Origin: Verrucomicrobiota bacterium
GTDB lineage: Bacteria; Verrucomicrobiota; Verrucomicrobiia; Limisphaerales; J093
Direction: 5' to 3'
Assembly (NCBI GenBank): GCA_027493615.1
Contig: JAOSKK010000012.1
Location: forward strand, 310,001 to 374,000
DNA: 64,000 nt
The position numbers were made by a program, and so were the translations under genes. Of this stretch, positions 24,104 to 34,344 are shown one piece after another. The notes under the pieces were generated by a model. The model saw nothing but the letters and a program-made list of their open reading frames with translations. It had not been told where the DNA came from and searched no databases. The first letter of the stretch is position 1; every line of letters begins with the position of its first letter.

Positions 24104-25365
24104 ATGAAGACGCGCCTGATTGTGACGCTGGCCTGCCTTGCCACCCCGATGGTCCCTGCGCCGGTTGGGGTGGCGGCCGCGCCGGCCCTGAAGCCCACCC
24201 TGTCGGTCGCGCTCAGCGAGCGTTTCGACAGCAATGTGATGCTGCAAGATCACGGCGCCCTGCAGCGGATCGAGTCGTGGGTGACCTCGGTCCAGCCCGT
24301 GCTGGGAGTCAGTCCGTCCTGGGACGGTCCCTGGCCAGGAACCTGCGCCTGCAGTACGCGCCGGACTACACCTTCTTCCACGAACGCGACGAGGAGTCGT
24401 ACCGGCGTCACACGGGGCTGTGGCGCTTGGAGGGGAAGAACGACCGGCTCAGTGCGACAGCCCAGGTGCGGGCGCAGTACACGGAAGGCAGCACGGACGG
24501 GCCGATCTGGAGCACGCCGGAGCAACCGGGAAGCACGCCGGCGCTGGGCGCGCCCGAGGTGCGATATCGGCGCCGCAACGTCTACTGGCAATCCCCGCTG
24601 GAGGCCCGTTACGACCGGGACCGCTGGTTCGCCCGCGGCGTCTTCGAGGCACGCCTGTGGGACATCATGGTCGAGGACCGCCAGGTGCCGGGGGCGACGT
24701 ACCAGAACTACGTGGACCGGACCGACGTCGTGGGCGGGCCGGACCTGGGGGTGAAGGTGGCCCCGGGTTGGGCCCTGGCCGCCGGCTACCGGTTCGGCCA
24801 CCAGGATCAGGAGCGACATCCGTTCGCCGAGCCGTACACGTACCAGAACGACTTCCACCGTGTGCTGGGCGGGCTGAACGTGTCGCCGGTGGCCTGGCTG
24901 AAAGCGAGCGGCGAGGCGGGGCCAAGCTTCCACCAGTTCAACCCCTCGAGCCTGCCGCCGGGCGCGGACCCGCACGAGACGCTGTTCTACTATGCCTTCA
25001 ACCTGACGGCGCGGCTGGGGACCAACACGACCTTGCAGGGGCAGGGTTCGCAACATCTCCTCCCCTCAACCGGCGGTCGGGCCACGTTCCAGAACATCCG
25101 GCTGACGGGCACGCTCGAGCAGCGGCTCGGTCCGGACCTGCGGGCGGCCTTTCGCTTCGACATGCAGGAGTATGACATGATGCGGGGCCTCAACACCCGC
25201 GACCAGGTGTTCACGCCCGAGGCACGGATCGAGTACACCCTCAACCGTCACTTCGCCTTCAACGCCTGGTACGCCTACGAGTGGGCCGAGGCGCTCGAAC
25301 CCGGCACCCAAGGTCGCGAGTACGGCCGCCACGTCGCGGGCCTCGGCCTGCGGGCCACCTACTGA
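24104..25365 (+). CDS. Outer-membrane beta-barrel protein, unknown function (one frameshift)
   Basis: A signal peptide (MKTRLIVTLACLATPMVPAP) is followed by alternating aromatic/polar strands typical of a large porin-like barrel, such as LRLQYAPDYTFFHERDEESY and RHFAFNAWYAYEWAEALEPG, and the protein ends in an aromatic residue (GLGLRATY), as outer-membrane barrels do. The frame changes near 24317, where one C seems to be missing. The repaired protein is about 420 residues. Substrate or role is unknown. Confidence 0.65.
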
Positions 25366-26814
25366 CCGGCCACCGGGAGATGGACGGTGAAGGCCGCACC
25401 GCCTTCCGGGACGTTGCCCACCTCGATCCGCCCACCGTGCTGCTCGATCAGACCGCGCGCGATGGCCAGGCCCAGACCCAATCCCGCACCCTCGGCCGTC
25501 GGCGCCCCCTTGGTCGAGAAGCCGCTCTCGAAGATGCGTTCCCGCAGTTCCTCAGGCACGCCCGGACCGCTGTCCTGGATCCGCACCCACACCCAGCCGG
25601 GATCGCCCGTGCCGCAGGTGACGCGGAGGGTGCCGGACTCGCCCATGGCCTGGCAGGCGTTGACGATGAGGTTGGTCCACACCTGGTTGAGCTCGGAGGG
25701 GCGGCAGCGGACCGGCGGCAGGGCCGGCAGATCAATGGTCACCTGGTATTTCTTGAGGGCGTAGCCGAAGAGCACGAGGGTGTCGCGCAGGCCTTCACGC
25801 AGATCCACCTCGTCCACGGGGGACTTGTCCTGCCGGCTGTACCCCCTTGAGGCTGCGCACGATGCTGCCAATGCGGCCGGACGCCACACGGATCGTCCGC
25901 ACCAGCGTGCCGACCTCGAAGACCTCGACCCACCGCCGGAGGAGGTCCTTCCGTTCGACCGTCGGATTGGAGATGACGTAATAGGCCAGCTCCTCGAAGA
26001 CCGCGGGCTCGACCTGGGCCAGCGACCGGAGCAGCGGTCGCGGCAGATCGGGAAAGCGCGGCTCCAACTGCGCCAGACGCTCGCGCTGCACCTCGGTCTG
26101 CAAGGGCTGCCGGTTCAAGCCCTCGAGGAAGGCCTGGCGCAACAAGGCAAGATCCGCCGCCCGCGGCGGGGTGACGAACCACTTCTGCAGGCCGGTCTCG
26201 ATCGAGTCCGCAGCCCGGGAGAGGGAAGCGATGGGATTGTTGATCTCGTGGGCGATCCCGGCGACCAGTTGGCCAAGGGTGGCCATCTTCTCCTGCTGGA
26301 TGAGGCGGTTCCGGGTGGCTTCAAGCTGCTGGATGGTGGCCTGCAACTGCCGCTTCTCCGCGGCGAGTTCCTGACTGAGCTGGGCCACTTCGACGTGGAG
26401 TTCAACCACCCGGCGGTAACGGCTTACGAGATTGCCCAGCAACAGCGGCCCCACCATCTGGTTGAAGCCGGGAAGATTGTACAGCAGCAACAGGAACGTG
26501 TTCCGCGGCATGCTGAGCATCCGGCCGGCCGTGCGCGCCCGGGCCGTCAGAAAGGAGGTGTCGCCGGAGCTCAGCAGCAGCAGTCCGAGGAACTGCCCGG
26601 GGCGGAGCGTGCCGACCGCAAACGCCTCGCCTTCGGCATTGTGCTTGAACAGATCGATCTCGCCCTGGATGACCAGCGAGATGTGATCGTGGCGTTCGCC
26701 TTCCCGCATCAGGACCTCACCCGCCGCGAACGGCACGTCCACGCTCTCGGTCTCCGGCATCGACGCCAGCGCGTTCCGGATCTTCTCGAGGGGGCGGATG
26801 GGGATGGTCACCAC
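25359..26814 (-). CDS. Soluble histidine kinase with an N-terminal cyclic-nucleotide-binding domain (one frameshift)
   Basis: Residues about 20-125 form a cNMP-binding-like domain (FAAGEVLMREGERHDHISLV, LRPGQFLGLLLLSSGD). A coiled coil (LSQELAAEKRQLQATIQQLE) leads into the H box MATLGQLVAGIAHEINNPIA. An insertion of about 150 residues then precedes the N box LNQVWTNLIVNACQAMGESG, G1 IQDSGPGVPEELRERIFESG and G2 AGLGLGLAIARGL. No transmembrane helix is seen, so the kinase is cytoplasmic. One extra G near 25845 breaks the frame; repair gives RSLKGYSRQDKSPVDEVD. The start overlaps the 3' end of the receiver gene by 7 bp, so the two form one operon with the transporter upstream. Confidence 0.82.
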
Positions 26815-27341
26815 GGCGGCGGGGGGAAGGACCGCTGGCGGGCGCAGCTATTCGTCCGGGGCAGCGGTTGTTGGCGGATCTTCTCCCCGAGCCGTTCCCC
26901 GTCCAAGAGGCTCAGGTACGGGTAGAGGTTGCTCTCATGCTGGAGCACGAACTCCGTGAGCTGCTGGCGGACAACGGCGTGGAGCTCGGCCGGCTTCCAG
27001 GGCTTGGCGATGTAGTGGTTCAGGTCCGCCTGGTTCACCGCCTGGATGGTGTCGGCCAGTCCCGCCTGCGCCGTCAACAAGACCTTCCGCGCCGAGGTGG
27101 TGCGAGGATCGCGGTGCAGGCTGACGAGGAAGGAGACGCCGTCCTCTCCGGGCAGGATGTGGTCGCAGAGCACCAGGCCCAACCGACCTTGTTGGAGGAT
27201 GCTCTCAACCACCCGCCGCGCCTCCGCCGCCGTCGACGCGGACTCGATGGGAAACGCCACTTCGAAGGGGGCCAGATCGCGCACCACGGCCTCGAGCACC
27301 TCCGGCTCGTCCTCGATGCAAAGAATGTAGATCTTGCTCAT
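26808..27341 (-). CDS. Single-domain response regulator with a short C-terminal extension
   Basis: The receiver domain shows the acidic pocket IEDEP, the phospho-acceptor aspartate in LVLCDHILPGEDGVSFL, the Thr in VLLTAQAG and the Lys in HYIAKPWKPAEL. About 50 further residues have no DNA-binding signature, so output is probably through protein contacts or the co-encoded kinase. The intact gene lies 21 bp after the transporter stop and overlaps the kinase gene by 7 bp. Confidence 0.87.
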   Translation of the reverse strand: MSKIYILCIEDEPEVLEAVVRDLAPFEVAFPIESASTAAEARRVVESILQQGRLGLVLCDHILPGEDGVSFLVSLHRDPRTTSARKVLLTAQAGLADTIQAVNQADLNHYIAKPWKPAELHAVVRQQLTEFVLQHESNLYPYLSLLDGERLGEKIRQQPLPRTNSCARQRSFPPPPW

Positions 27342-27362
27342 GCGGGTTCCTTTGGGCGGCGG

Positions 27363-28975
27363 TCAGCGGGCAAACAACGGCCAGTAATACTTCGTCATGA
27401 CGAAGACGAGCGCCATGCCCAGCACACCGATCAGCCCTCCCGCCTTGACGAGATGCTGGGTCTGCAGCACGCCCGAGCCCATCGCGATCGCATTCGGCGG
27501 GGTCGAGATGGGCAGCGTCATGCCGTAGCTCGAGGCCACGGCCACCGCCACCAGCGCGGTGGTGAGGTCAAACCCGTGGCGGCCCCGGCCACCGACCCGA
27601 CGCTGACGGCGATGGGAGCCAGCAGCGTGACCGTGACGGTGTGGGACAGGAAGTTGGCCAGCACAAACGACAGCAGGGCCAGACCCGCCATGATCGCGAA
27701 GCCGCCGAGCGAGCTCCAGTCCACGCGGCCAACCATCCACTCCGCCAGCCCGGTGGTCTTGATGGCAGTGCCCAACGATATACCACCGGCCATCAGCCAG
27801 AACACGTCCCACGGCAGCGCGTGGATCTCCTTCTTCCCCACGATACCGAACATGGGCAACGCCACGACCGGCAGGAACGCGATGATGTTGCTGCTGATCC
27901 CGTGCTGGTTCTCCGTGAACCACAGCAGCCCGGTCAAACCGAACACGAGGTACAATCCCCAGGCCTTGGGCGAGCGATCGAACGCCCCCGCGAGCTCGAT
28001 CTTCAGCTCGGCCGTGCGCGCTCGGAACAGCTTCATGAGCACCACCCAGCTCACGCCCAGGGTCATCACCACGATCGGCAGCGCCATGAGCACCCACTGC
28101 ACAAACGGCACCCCCAAGCCCTGCTTGGTGAGCGCCGCCAGCGCGATGGCGTTCGGCGGGGTGCCGATGGGCGTGGCGATGCCGCCGATGTTCGCTCCGA
28201 CCGGGATGGCCAGCACCACCGCCACCTTGAGCGGGTCCTCCCGGTCCAGACCCGCCAACAGCGGCAACACCACCGTCATCATCATCGCCGTGGTCGCCGT
28301 GTTGCTCATGAAGGCGGACAACACCGCGGTGGCGACCAACAGCCCGAGCAGAATGAGCCGCGGACTCGTGCCCAGCGGCCGAAGGAACATCCGCGTCAAC
28401 GCCCGGTCGAGTCGGTACTTCACCGACGCATCCGCCAGCAAGCACCCGCCCAGGAACAGGATGATGATGGGATCCGCCAGCGCCGCGAAGAAGGTCCGGT
28501 ACGACGCCGGCACGTAGCGCCCCAGCCAATGCTCCGGTTGCGTCAGCACCTGGCTGCCCGACGAAAGCTTCCCGGATTGCACCCGTGCCGTGTCCGGTCC
28601 GCGCTCAAGCACCTCGACCTGGACGACTTCGAAGGTACCGTTGGGCCGCGCCACCAGCACCTCGCTCCCCTCGGCCACAGCCCCGGCGGGCAGGCGGAAC
28701 TCCCGTGGAGCGGTCTCGGCCGTCACGGCGGCCACCGGCGGCCGCGCGAACAGGCACAACGGGCCCTCGGCGCTGAGCAGCAGCACCTCGAGGAAGATCA
28801 CGAGCATCGAGGTGGTGTAGATCGGCACCGGTTCCGTGAGCCAGAAAGCCGCGGCGAGCAGAAAGATCCCCAACGTGACATGCCCCGGGAAACTGAGCCC
28901 GGGAAACTGGACGACCCACGGGACCAAGAAACCCACCAAGCCGAGGAGGATGCCGACAACTTTCCGTTTGTTCAT
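27363..28975 (-). CDS. DASS/SLC13-family anion transporter with an inserted membrane-fusion-like domain (one frameshift)
   Basis: The membrane core matches divalent anion:Na+ symporters. It shows DPIIILFLGGCLLADASVKY, the SNTATTAMMM motif after SAFM, GANIGGIATPIGTPPNAIAL, and the second SNT-like and IPSTPPNA-like sites (SSYGMTLPISTPPNAIAMG). After the first two helices there is an insertion of about 75 residues (REFRLPAGAVAEGSEVLVAR through QVLTQPEHWLG) that is hydrophilic and beta-rich. The frame changes near 27570 in a GGG/TTT stretch. The ATG at 28975 begins MNKRKVVGILLG. Substrate could be sulfate, phosphate or dicarboxylates. The downstream receiver and kinase suggest regulated uptake. 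Confidence 0.8.
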
Positions 28976-29222
28976 GCGCGCGCAGGAATGCTGGCCGGAC
29001 AACGGCTCGGGAATTGCGGGCCACCGTTGTACTGCCACGTGGGGTCCGGTGGCCGCAGGGACCGGGCGCATCGTCCGAACTCCCTCGGAGCCCGTCAAGC
29101 GACGACTGATAAGAAAACGTCACGACACCGAGGTTCCACCATTCGCCCGCCGGGTCTTCCGCCGCCGACCGGGATTTCCCCGTCCCTTGCGACGGCGCGA
29201 CAGCCGTTTAGAGTCGACGACG

Positions 29223-30155
29223 ATGAAAGTCTTGTTGACGGGCGGCACCGGCTTCGTGGGCCAGGCGATTGTGGCCCGGCTCCAGGCGGCCGGCCATGCA
29301 ACACGGGTGTTGGCGCGGCGGCCGACCTCACCGCGGTCTCAGGCCCTGGCCAGCCGGTTTGCGGTCGATCTGGCGGCGGGCGACGTCCTTGAACCCCCGT
29401 CGCTGGGGCCGGCGTTGGCGGGAGTCGATGCGGTCATTCACCTCGTGGGCATCATCAGCGAGGCCGGGCGAAACACCTTCGACAACGCCCACCGGGTCGC
29501 CACCGAGAACCTCGTGCGCGCGGCGGAGACAGCCGGCGTCCGGCGCTATGTCCACATGAGCGCCCTGGGCACCCGACCCAACGCAGTCAGCCGCTATCAC
29601 CAGACCAAATGGATGGCGGAGGAGTTCGTCCGGGCCAGTCCCCTGGCCTGGACCATCTTCCGGCCCTCGCTGATTTATGGGCCCGGGGATCACTTCGTGA
29701 ATCTCTTCGCCCGACTCTCCCGCTGGTCGCCGGTGCTGCCGATCTTCGGCACCGGACGCGCCCGGCTGCAACCCGTGGCGGTCGAGGCGGTGGCCATCGC
29801 GTTTGTGCGGGCATTGAGTGAGCCGCAGGCCGTCGGCCAGACCTATGACCTGTGCGGACCCACGTCGCTCACCTTCGAGGAGGTGTTGGACACGATCCTG
29901 GCAAGCCTCGGCCGGCGGAGAATGAAGCTCCGGCTGCCCATGCGTCTGATGCGCGTGCCGGCGGCGCTGCTCGAGTTCCTGATGCCGCGGTTGTTGGGTC
30001 GGGCACCCCCGCTGAACCGGGATCAACTGGCGATGCTCGCGGAGGACAACGTTGGCAACCCGCAACCGGCCCAACACCTCTTCGACCTGCCTGTCGAGTC
30101 CTTCCGGGCGGGCCTCGATCGCCTCGGGTCCTTGGGACCACGTCCGGCCACTTGA
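29223..30155 (+). CDS. NAD(P)-binding SDR-family epimerase/complex I NDUFA9-like protein
   Basis: A Rossmann N-terminus with MKVLLTGGTGFVGQAIVARL gives the TGxxGxxG dinucleotide motif. AVIHLVGIISE, the Ser in RYVHMSALGTR and the YHQTK motif (SRYHQTKWMAEEFVRAS) match atypical SDRs related to the complex I subunit NDUFA9. Such bacterial proteins are often labelled complex I NDUFA9 subunit family; substrates are not established. The frame is intact, 310 residues. It is divergent from the DASS transporter with about 250 bp between starts. Confidence 0.83.
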   Translation: MKVLLTGGTGFVGQAIVARLQAAGHATRVLARRPTSPRSQALASRFAVDLAAGDVLEPPSLGPALAGVDAVIHLVGIISEAGRNTFDNAHRVATENLVRAAETAGVRRYVHMSALGTRPNAVSRYHQTKWMAEEFVRASPLAWTIFRPSLIYGPGDHFVNLFARLSRWSPVLPIFGTGRARLQPVAVEAVAIAFVRALSEPQAVGQTYDLCGPTSLTFEEVLDTILASLGRRRMKLRLPMRLMRVPAALLEFLMPRLLGRAPPLNRDQLAMLAEDNVGNPQPAQHLFDLPVESFRAGLDRLGSLGPRPAT

Positions 30156-30214
30156 GACGCGCACGGCGTTTCGGACTCGCCAGAACCCCAGAACCTGTTT
30201 CGATTCGTTCCGTC

Positions 30215-31099
30215 ATGTGTGTGCCCTTCTCCTGCGGCGCGCGGCCCCGCGCGTTGACCCCTCGGCGCGCTGAACGGGTCAGCGGCTTCCCGCGCTCGCT
30301 CGCGGGTGTGCTCCTGATCCTCGGCTTGGCTCTGCTGACCGCCTGTGCGAGTGCCCCGCGCAAAGCCGGGCCGGTGGCCTTCCGGGTCATGACCTACAAC
30401 ATCCACCACGGCGAAGGCCTGGACGGTCGGGTGGATCTCGAACGCATCGCCGAACTCATCCGCGCCCAGCAGGCCGACATCGTGGCGCTGCAGGAGGTGG
30501 ACCGCGGGGTGCAACGAACCGGCCGACGCGATTTCCCGGCGGAACTCGCCGCGCTGACGGGCCTGACCTGCGTCTTCAGCAACAACTTCGCGTTTCAGGG
30601 GGGCGAGTACGGCAACGCGGTGCTCACCCGCTTCCCGGTGGTGCGCTGGACCAACACCCACCTGCGCATGCTCCGTCCGGCCGAGCAACGCGGGGTGCTG
30701 CAACTCGTGCTCGAGGTCCACGGCCGCGAACTGCTGTTTCTGAACACCCACATCGATTACCGGCCGGACGACGCGGAGCGCCTGGCGAATGTCGCGCAGT
30801 TCCGCGAGGTCCTCGCCCAGTACCCCGGCCTGCCGGCGGTGTTCGCCGGTGACTTCAACGATACGCCGGGCAGCCGGACCCACCACGCCATGAGCGAGCA
30901 CTGGACGGATGTGTGGGCGTCGGCCGGCGCGGGTGACGGATTCACCATCCCCAGCCAGGCCCCCAACAAACGGATCGACTATCTCTGGATCCGCAAAGAC
31001 GCCCCGCTCCGCGCTGTCCACGCCTGGGTCCCCACCTCCACTGCCTCGGATCATCTGCCGGTGGTGGCGGATTTCACCTGGCCGCGGCGCGTGGATTGA
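30215..31099 (+). CDS. Endonuclease/exonuclease/phosphatase-family lipoprotein
   Basis: A lipobox (LALLTACASA) after a hydrophobic stretch indicates a lipoprotein. The EEP fold motifs follow: FRVMTYNIHHGEGLDGRVDL, DIVALQEVDRGVQRTGRRDF with the metal-binding Glu, NTHIDYRP, FAGDFNDTPGS and the terminal TASDHLPVVADF. These give a metal-dependent phosphodiesterase or phosphatase; the substrate is unknown. ATG at 30215 is chosen but later starts are possible. It is followed by bamD after about 35 bp. Confidence 0.82.
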   Translation: MCVPFSCGARPRALTPRRAERVSGFPRSLAGVLLILGLALLTACASAPRKAGPVAFRVMTYNIHHGEGLDGRVDLERIAELIRAQQADIVALQEVDRGVQRTGRRDFPAELAALTGLTCVFSNNFAFQGGEYGNAVLTRFPVVRWTNTHLRMLRPAEQRGVLQLVLEVHGRELLFLNTHIDYRPDDAERLANVAQFREVLAQYPGLPAVFAGDFNDTPGSRTHHAMSEHWTDVWASAGAGDGFTIPSQAPNKRIDYLWIRKDAPLRAVHAWVPTSTASDHLPVVADFTWPRRVD

Positions 31100-31134
31100 C
31101 TCATGCGCATCGCTTCCCTACGGTGGGCTGCCAC

Positions 31135-32126
31135 ATGAACCGCAGGACCATCCTCCTCCTGGTCGTGCTGGTCGGGTTGTTCGCCTGGCCGTGGCGCTGT
31201 TATGCACCGCTGGTCTATCGTCCCGGCGAGGGCTGGACGTACGAGACCCCCGGCAGCACCGGGAACTGGCAGCGGGGCCGTGCCGAGGACCAGTACGGTG
31301 TGGCGAAGGAGGCCTACGCCGCGCGCCGCTTCCGCCTCGCCACCAAAGCCGCCCGCCGCACCGTGGTCCGCTGGCCACGCTCGGACTACGCCGCCCAGGC
31401 CCAGTACCTCCTCGGTCTCTGCTACGAGGCGCGCAAGTGGGACGAACGGGCCTTCCGTGAGTACCAGAAGGCCATCGAGCGCTACCCCAAGTCCCAGGAA
31501 TACGAGAACATCATCGAACGGCAGTTCGCCATCGCCCAGCGCTTCCTCGGCGGTCAGTGGTTCAAACTCTGGGGCGTCATCCCCTTCTTCCCTTCCATGG
31601 AGAAGACCGCAGACATGCTGGCCAAAATCGTCCGCAACGGCCCCTATTCCGAGGTCGCCCCGGCTGCCCAGATGGCCATCGGCACCGCCCGCGAGAAACA
31701 GAAGGACTATTACCTCGCCGTGAAAGCCTACGAAAAGGCCGCGGACACCTACCACGACCAGCCCGAGATCGCGGCCGAGGCCCTCCACCGGGCGGCCAAG
31801 GCCTATGAGAAACAGGCCAAGACCGCCGAGTATGACCAGGGCGCCGCCAGCCAGGCCATCGCCGCCTACACCGATTTTATGGCGCTTTACCCGCGGGACC
31901 CCCGGGTCGAAGCCGCCCAGCAGACGATCCTCGCCCTCCGGACCGAGCAGGCGCGCGGGGCCTATCGGATCGCGCAGTTCTACGACAAGAAACGTCGGTG
32001 GGACGGTGCCCGCGTGTACTACAACGAAGTGGTGAGCAAAGACCCCAACTCGGAATACGCGGCCGCGGCCCGCAAGCGCCTGGACCAACTCCGGAACGTC
32101 CGGTCGCCCGCCCCCGCAACCCCTGA
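31135..32126 (+). CDS. bamD: Outer-membrane assembly factor BamD-like TPR lipoprotein (frameshift at 3' end)
   Basis: A short N-terminal hydrophobic segment (RRTILLLVVLVGLFAW) ends at a Cys in WRCYAPL, compatible with a lipoprotein. Tandem TPR-like repeats follow: AKEAYAARRFRLATKAARRT, YLLGLCYEARKWDERAFREY and YYLAVKAYEKAADTYHDQPE. BamD is the essential lipoprotein partner of BamA. In the sequence as given the frame runs on into the next gene. A single-base change in the C runs at about 32107-32117 would bring the TGA at 32124-32126 into frame, just before the lptE ATG at 32128. That is the more likely arrangement. About 330 residues. Confidence 0.72.
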
Positions 32127-32127
32127 C

Positions 32128-32636
32128 ATGCGCACCGCCGCCCTCTCCGGACTGCTGGCCGGCCTCCTGACGGCCTGTGCCGGCTATCGGTTGGGCCCGA
32201 CGAACGGGCTCGAGGCCGGGTCGCGGTCCGTCCGCGTCGCTGCCTTCCAGAACCAGACCATGCAACCCCGCTTGAGCGAGGCCGTCGTCCACGCCTTGCG
32301 GCGCCAGTTGCAGCAGGACGGCACGTATCGCCTCGCCACTCGGGAGGGCGACGCCGACGTCCTGCTCACCGGCCGGCTCGTGCGGTTCGAGCGCGCTTCG
32401 ATCACTTACAGCCCGCATGACGTCCGCACCACTCGCGACGAAGAACTGCGTGTCGTCGCCCAAGTCGTCGCCCGCGATCTCCGTGCCGGCACCGTCCTGC
32501 TCGACCGCGAGGTGACCGGCCGCGTCACCGTGCGCGTGGGCGCCAACCAGACCAGCGCCGAGCGTCAGGCCCTCCCGGTCTTGGCGGCCGACCTCGCCAG
32601 CAAGACCATCCCCTCCTCGTTGATGGGGAATGGTAA
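32128..32636 (+). CDS. lptE: LPS-assembly lipoprotein LptE-like (frameshift at 3' end)
   Basis: LptE plugs the LptD barrel that inserts lipopolysaccharide in the outer membrane. The protein has a signal peptide and lipobox (LLAGLLTACAGYRLGP), the GYRL beginning typical of LptE, then SVRVAAFQNQT and ALRRQLQQDGTYRLATREGD, and the strand pair around VLLTGRLVRFERASITYSPH. One C is missing near 32613; repair gives KTIPLLVDGEW and a TAA at 32634-32636. Position directly after bamD supports an envelope-assembly operon. Confidence 0.75.
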
Positions 32637-32670
32637 CACCAACTCCACTCCCTTCCCCGCCCTCCCCGCC

Positions 32671-33577
32671 ATGCCCATCCTCGTCCCTCATCCCCAGAAC
32701 CGGCGCGCGTTCCTGAAGACAGCCACGCTCGGTGGCGCCGCACTGTTTGTAGCCGGGCACCGCACACTTGCGTCCCCGCGCCTTCGCGTGGCTCCGTACC
32801 GGACTTCCATCTCGCGCTGCTCTCCGACACCCACATCCCGGCCGACCGGAACAACGCCTACCGCGGCTTTCGTCCGTGGGAGAACCTCGCGCGCATCGTG
32901 CCGGAGCTGGCGGCGGTCCGACCGCAGCGGCGATCGTGTGCGGCGATGCCGCCCGTCTCGAGGGCCGCCCCGAGGACTACGAGCAGTTGAAGGGCTTGCT
33001 GGAGCCGTTGGCGGCCGTCACCCCGGTTCATATTGCCCTGGGAAACCACGACGACCGGGCCAACTTCCTCCGGGTCTTCCCGCCGCGCGCAGGCGTCCAC
33101 CACCCCGCGGTCGGCGGGAAGCACGTGACGGTCATCGAGTTCGCCACCCTCCGCGTGCTCATCCTCGATTCGCTGCTTTACGTGGACAAGGTGGCTGGAC
33201 TGCTGGGACGGAACCAGCGCGAATGGTTGGCCCGCTACCTCCCGCAGCTCCGCGATCGGCCGGCCGTGCTCTTCGTGCATCACACGCTAGGCGATGGGGA
33301 CGGCGACCTGCTGGATGCCGATCGCCTCTTCGCACTGCTCGAACCCCATCCGCACGTCAAAGCGGTCTTCTTTGGCCATTCTCACGTGTGGCAGGTGCAG
33401 CAGCGCGGCCAACTCCAGTTGGTCAATCTGCCCGCCGTCGGCTACAACTTCCGCGATCAGGACCCGGTCGGGTGGGTGGAGGCGCGTTTCCGCCCCGAGG
33501 GGGTTGCCCTTACCCTGCACGCATTTGGTGGCAACCGTGCCGAAGACGGCAAGACAACCTCTCTCTCGTGGCGCTGA
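32671..33577 (+). CDS. Tat-exported metallophosphoesterase (two frameshifts)
   Basis: The N-terminus has a twin-arginine signal (NRRAFLKTATLGGAALFVAG). The calcineurin-like motifs are present after repair: LALLSDTHIPADR, IVCGDAARLEG, HIALGNHDDRANFL, VLFVHHTLGDGDGD and AVFFGHSHVWQVQQ. These bind two metals and hydrolyse phosphoesters; the substrate is unknown. The frame changes near 32795 (one base missing before VPDFHLALLSD) and near 32925. Repaired length is about 300 residues. Its end overlaps the start of the sulfatase remnant by about 10 bp. Confidence 0.8.
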
Positions 33578-34344
33578 CCCGCGCATTTCGTAGCGGTTCG
33601 GCCAGTCCATCCGCCGTGCCGGCGCTCCTGGTGTCCGCCCTCGCGAGCGCCTGGATGGCCGGCACGCTCGCCGCGGAATGTCCCGACGCCCGCCCGAACA
33701 TTCTTTGGATCACGTGTGAGGACATCGGTCCGCAACTCGGCTGCTACGGGGATGCCTACGCCACCACGCCCCACCTCGATCGGTTGGCAGCCCGGGGCCT
33801 GACCTACACGCGGGCCTGGTCCTGTGCTCCGGTCTGTGCCCCCGCACGGACGACCCTGATCAGTGGCTTGTACCCGCCGTCGACCGGTGCGGAGCACATG
33901 CGCAGCCTGGTTCCCCTGCCATCGGGTTTCCGCTTCTACCCGCAGACGCTTCGCGCCGCCGGCTATTACTGCGCCAATAACGAGAAGGAGGACTACAACC
34001 TCGAGTCGGTCGGACCGGTCTGGGATGAGTCCTCACGTCGCGCCCATTGGACGAACCGACCACCCGGCCAACCCTTCTTCGCCATCTTCAACCACACCGT
34101 CACGCACGAGAGCCAGGTGCGACGCCGGCCGCACACCCCCGTTCATGATCCCAGCCGAGTGCGGGTCCCTGCCTACGTTGCCCTCGAGGCTTTGAATGCT
34201 CTCGACCAACTTGGTCCCAAAGTCCGGCCGGTCTTGCCCGCGCTTCGCGCCCTCCCTGTAACCCCGTCGGAGGGTCCGGCACGCACCCGGAGCTACGCCC
34301 CGCGATTGCTCGAGGAGATCCTCCAGCGCCTGGTCAGTAGCTGA
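33568..34344 (+). pseudogene. Sulfatase with a large in-frame internal deletion
   Basis: The first ~190 residues are a normal exported type I sulfatase start: a signal peptide, RPNILWITCEDIGPQLGCYG, and the formylglycine motif in CAPVCAPARTTLISGLYPPS, then NHTVTHESQ. After HDPSRVRVPAY the protein jumps directly to VALEALNALDQLGPKVRPVL and ends PRLLEEILQRLVSS, which resembles the C-terminal region of this sulfatase group. The roughly 250-300 residues expected between them, including further metal ligands, are absent. It is therefore probably inactive, or the assembly has lost sequence. GTG at 33568 is the likely start. Confidence 0.65.

Noticed and set aside
31096..34344. A single 1082-residue reading frame
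   Set aside because: It chains BamD, LptE, the start of a phosphoesterase and a sulfatase, with nonsense sequence between about 32790 and 33570. Each part has its own signal sequence, and the junctions are explained by homopolymer indels.
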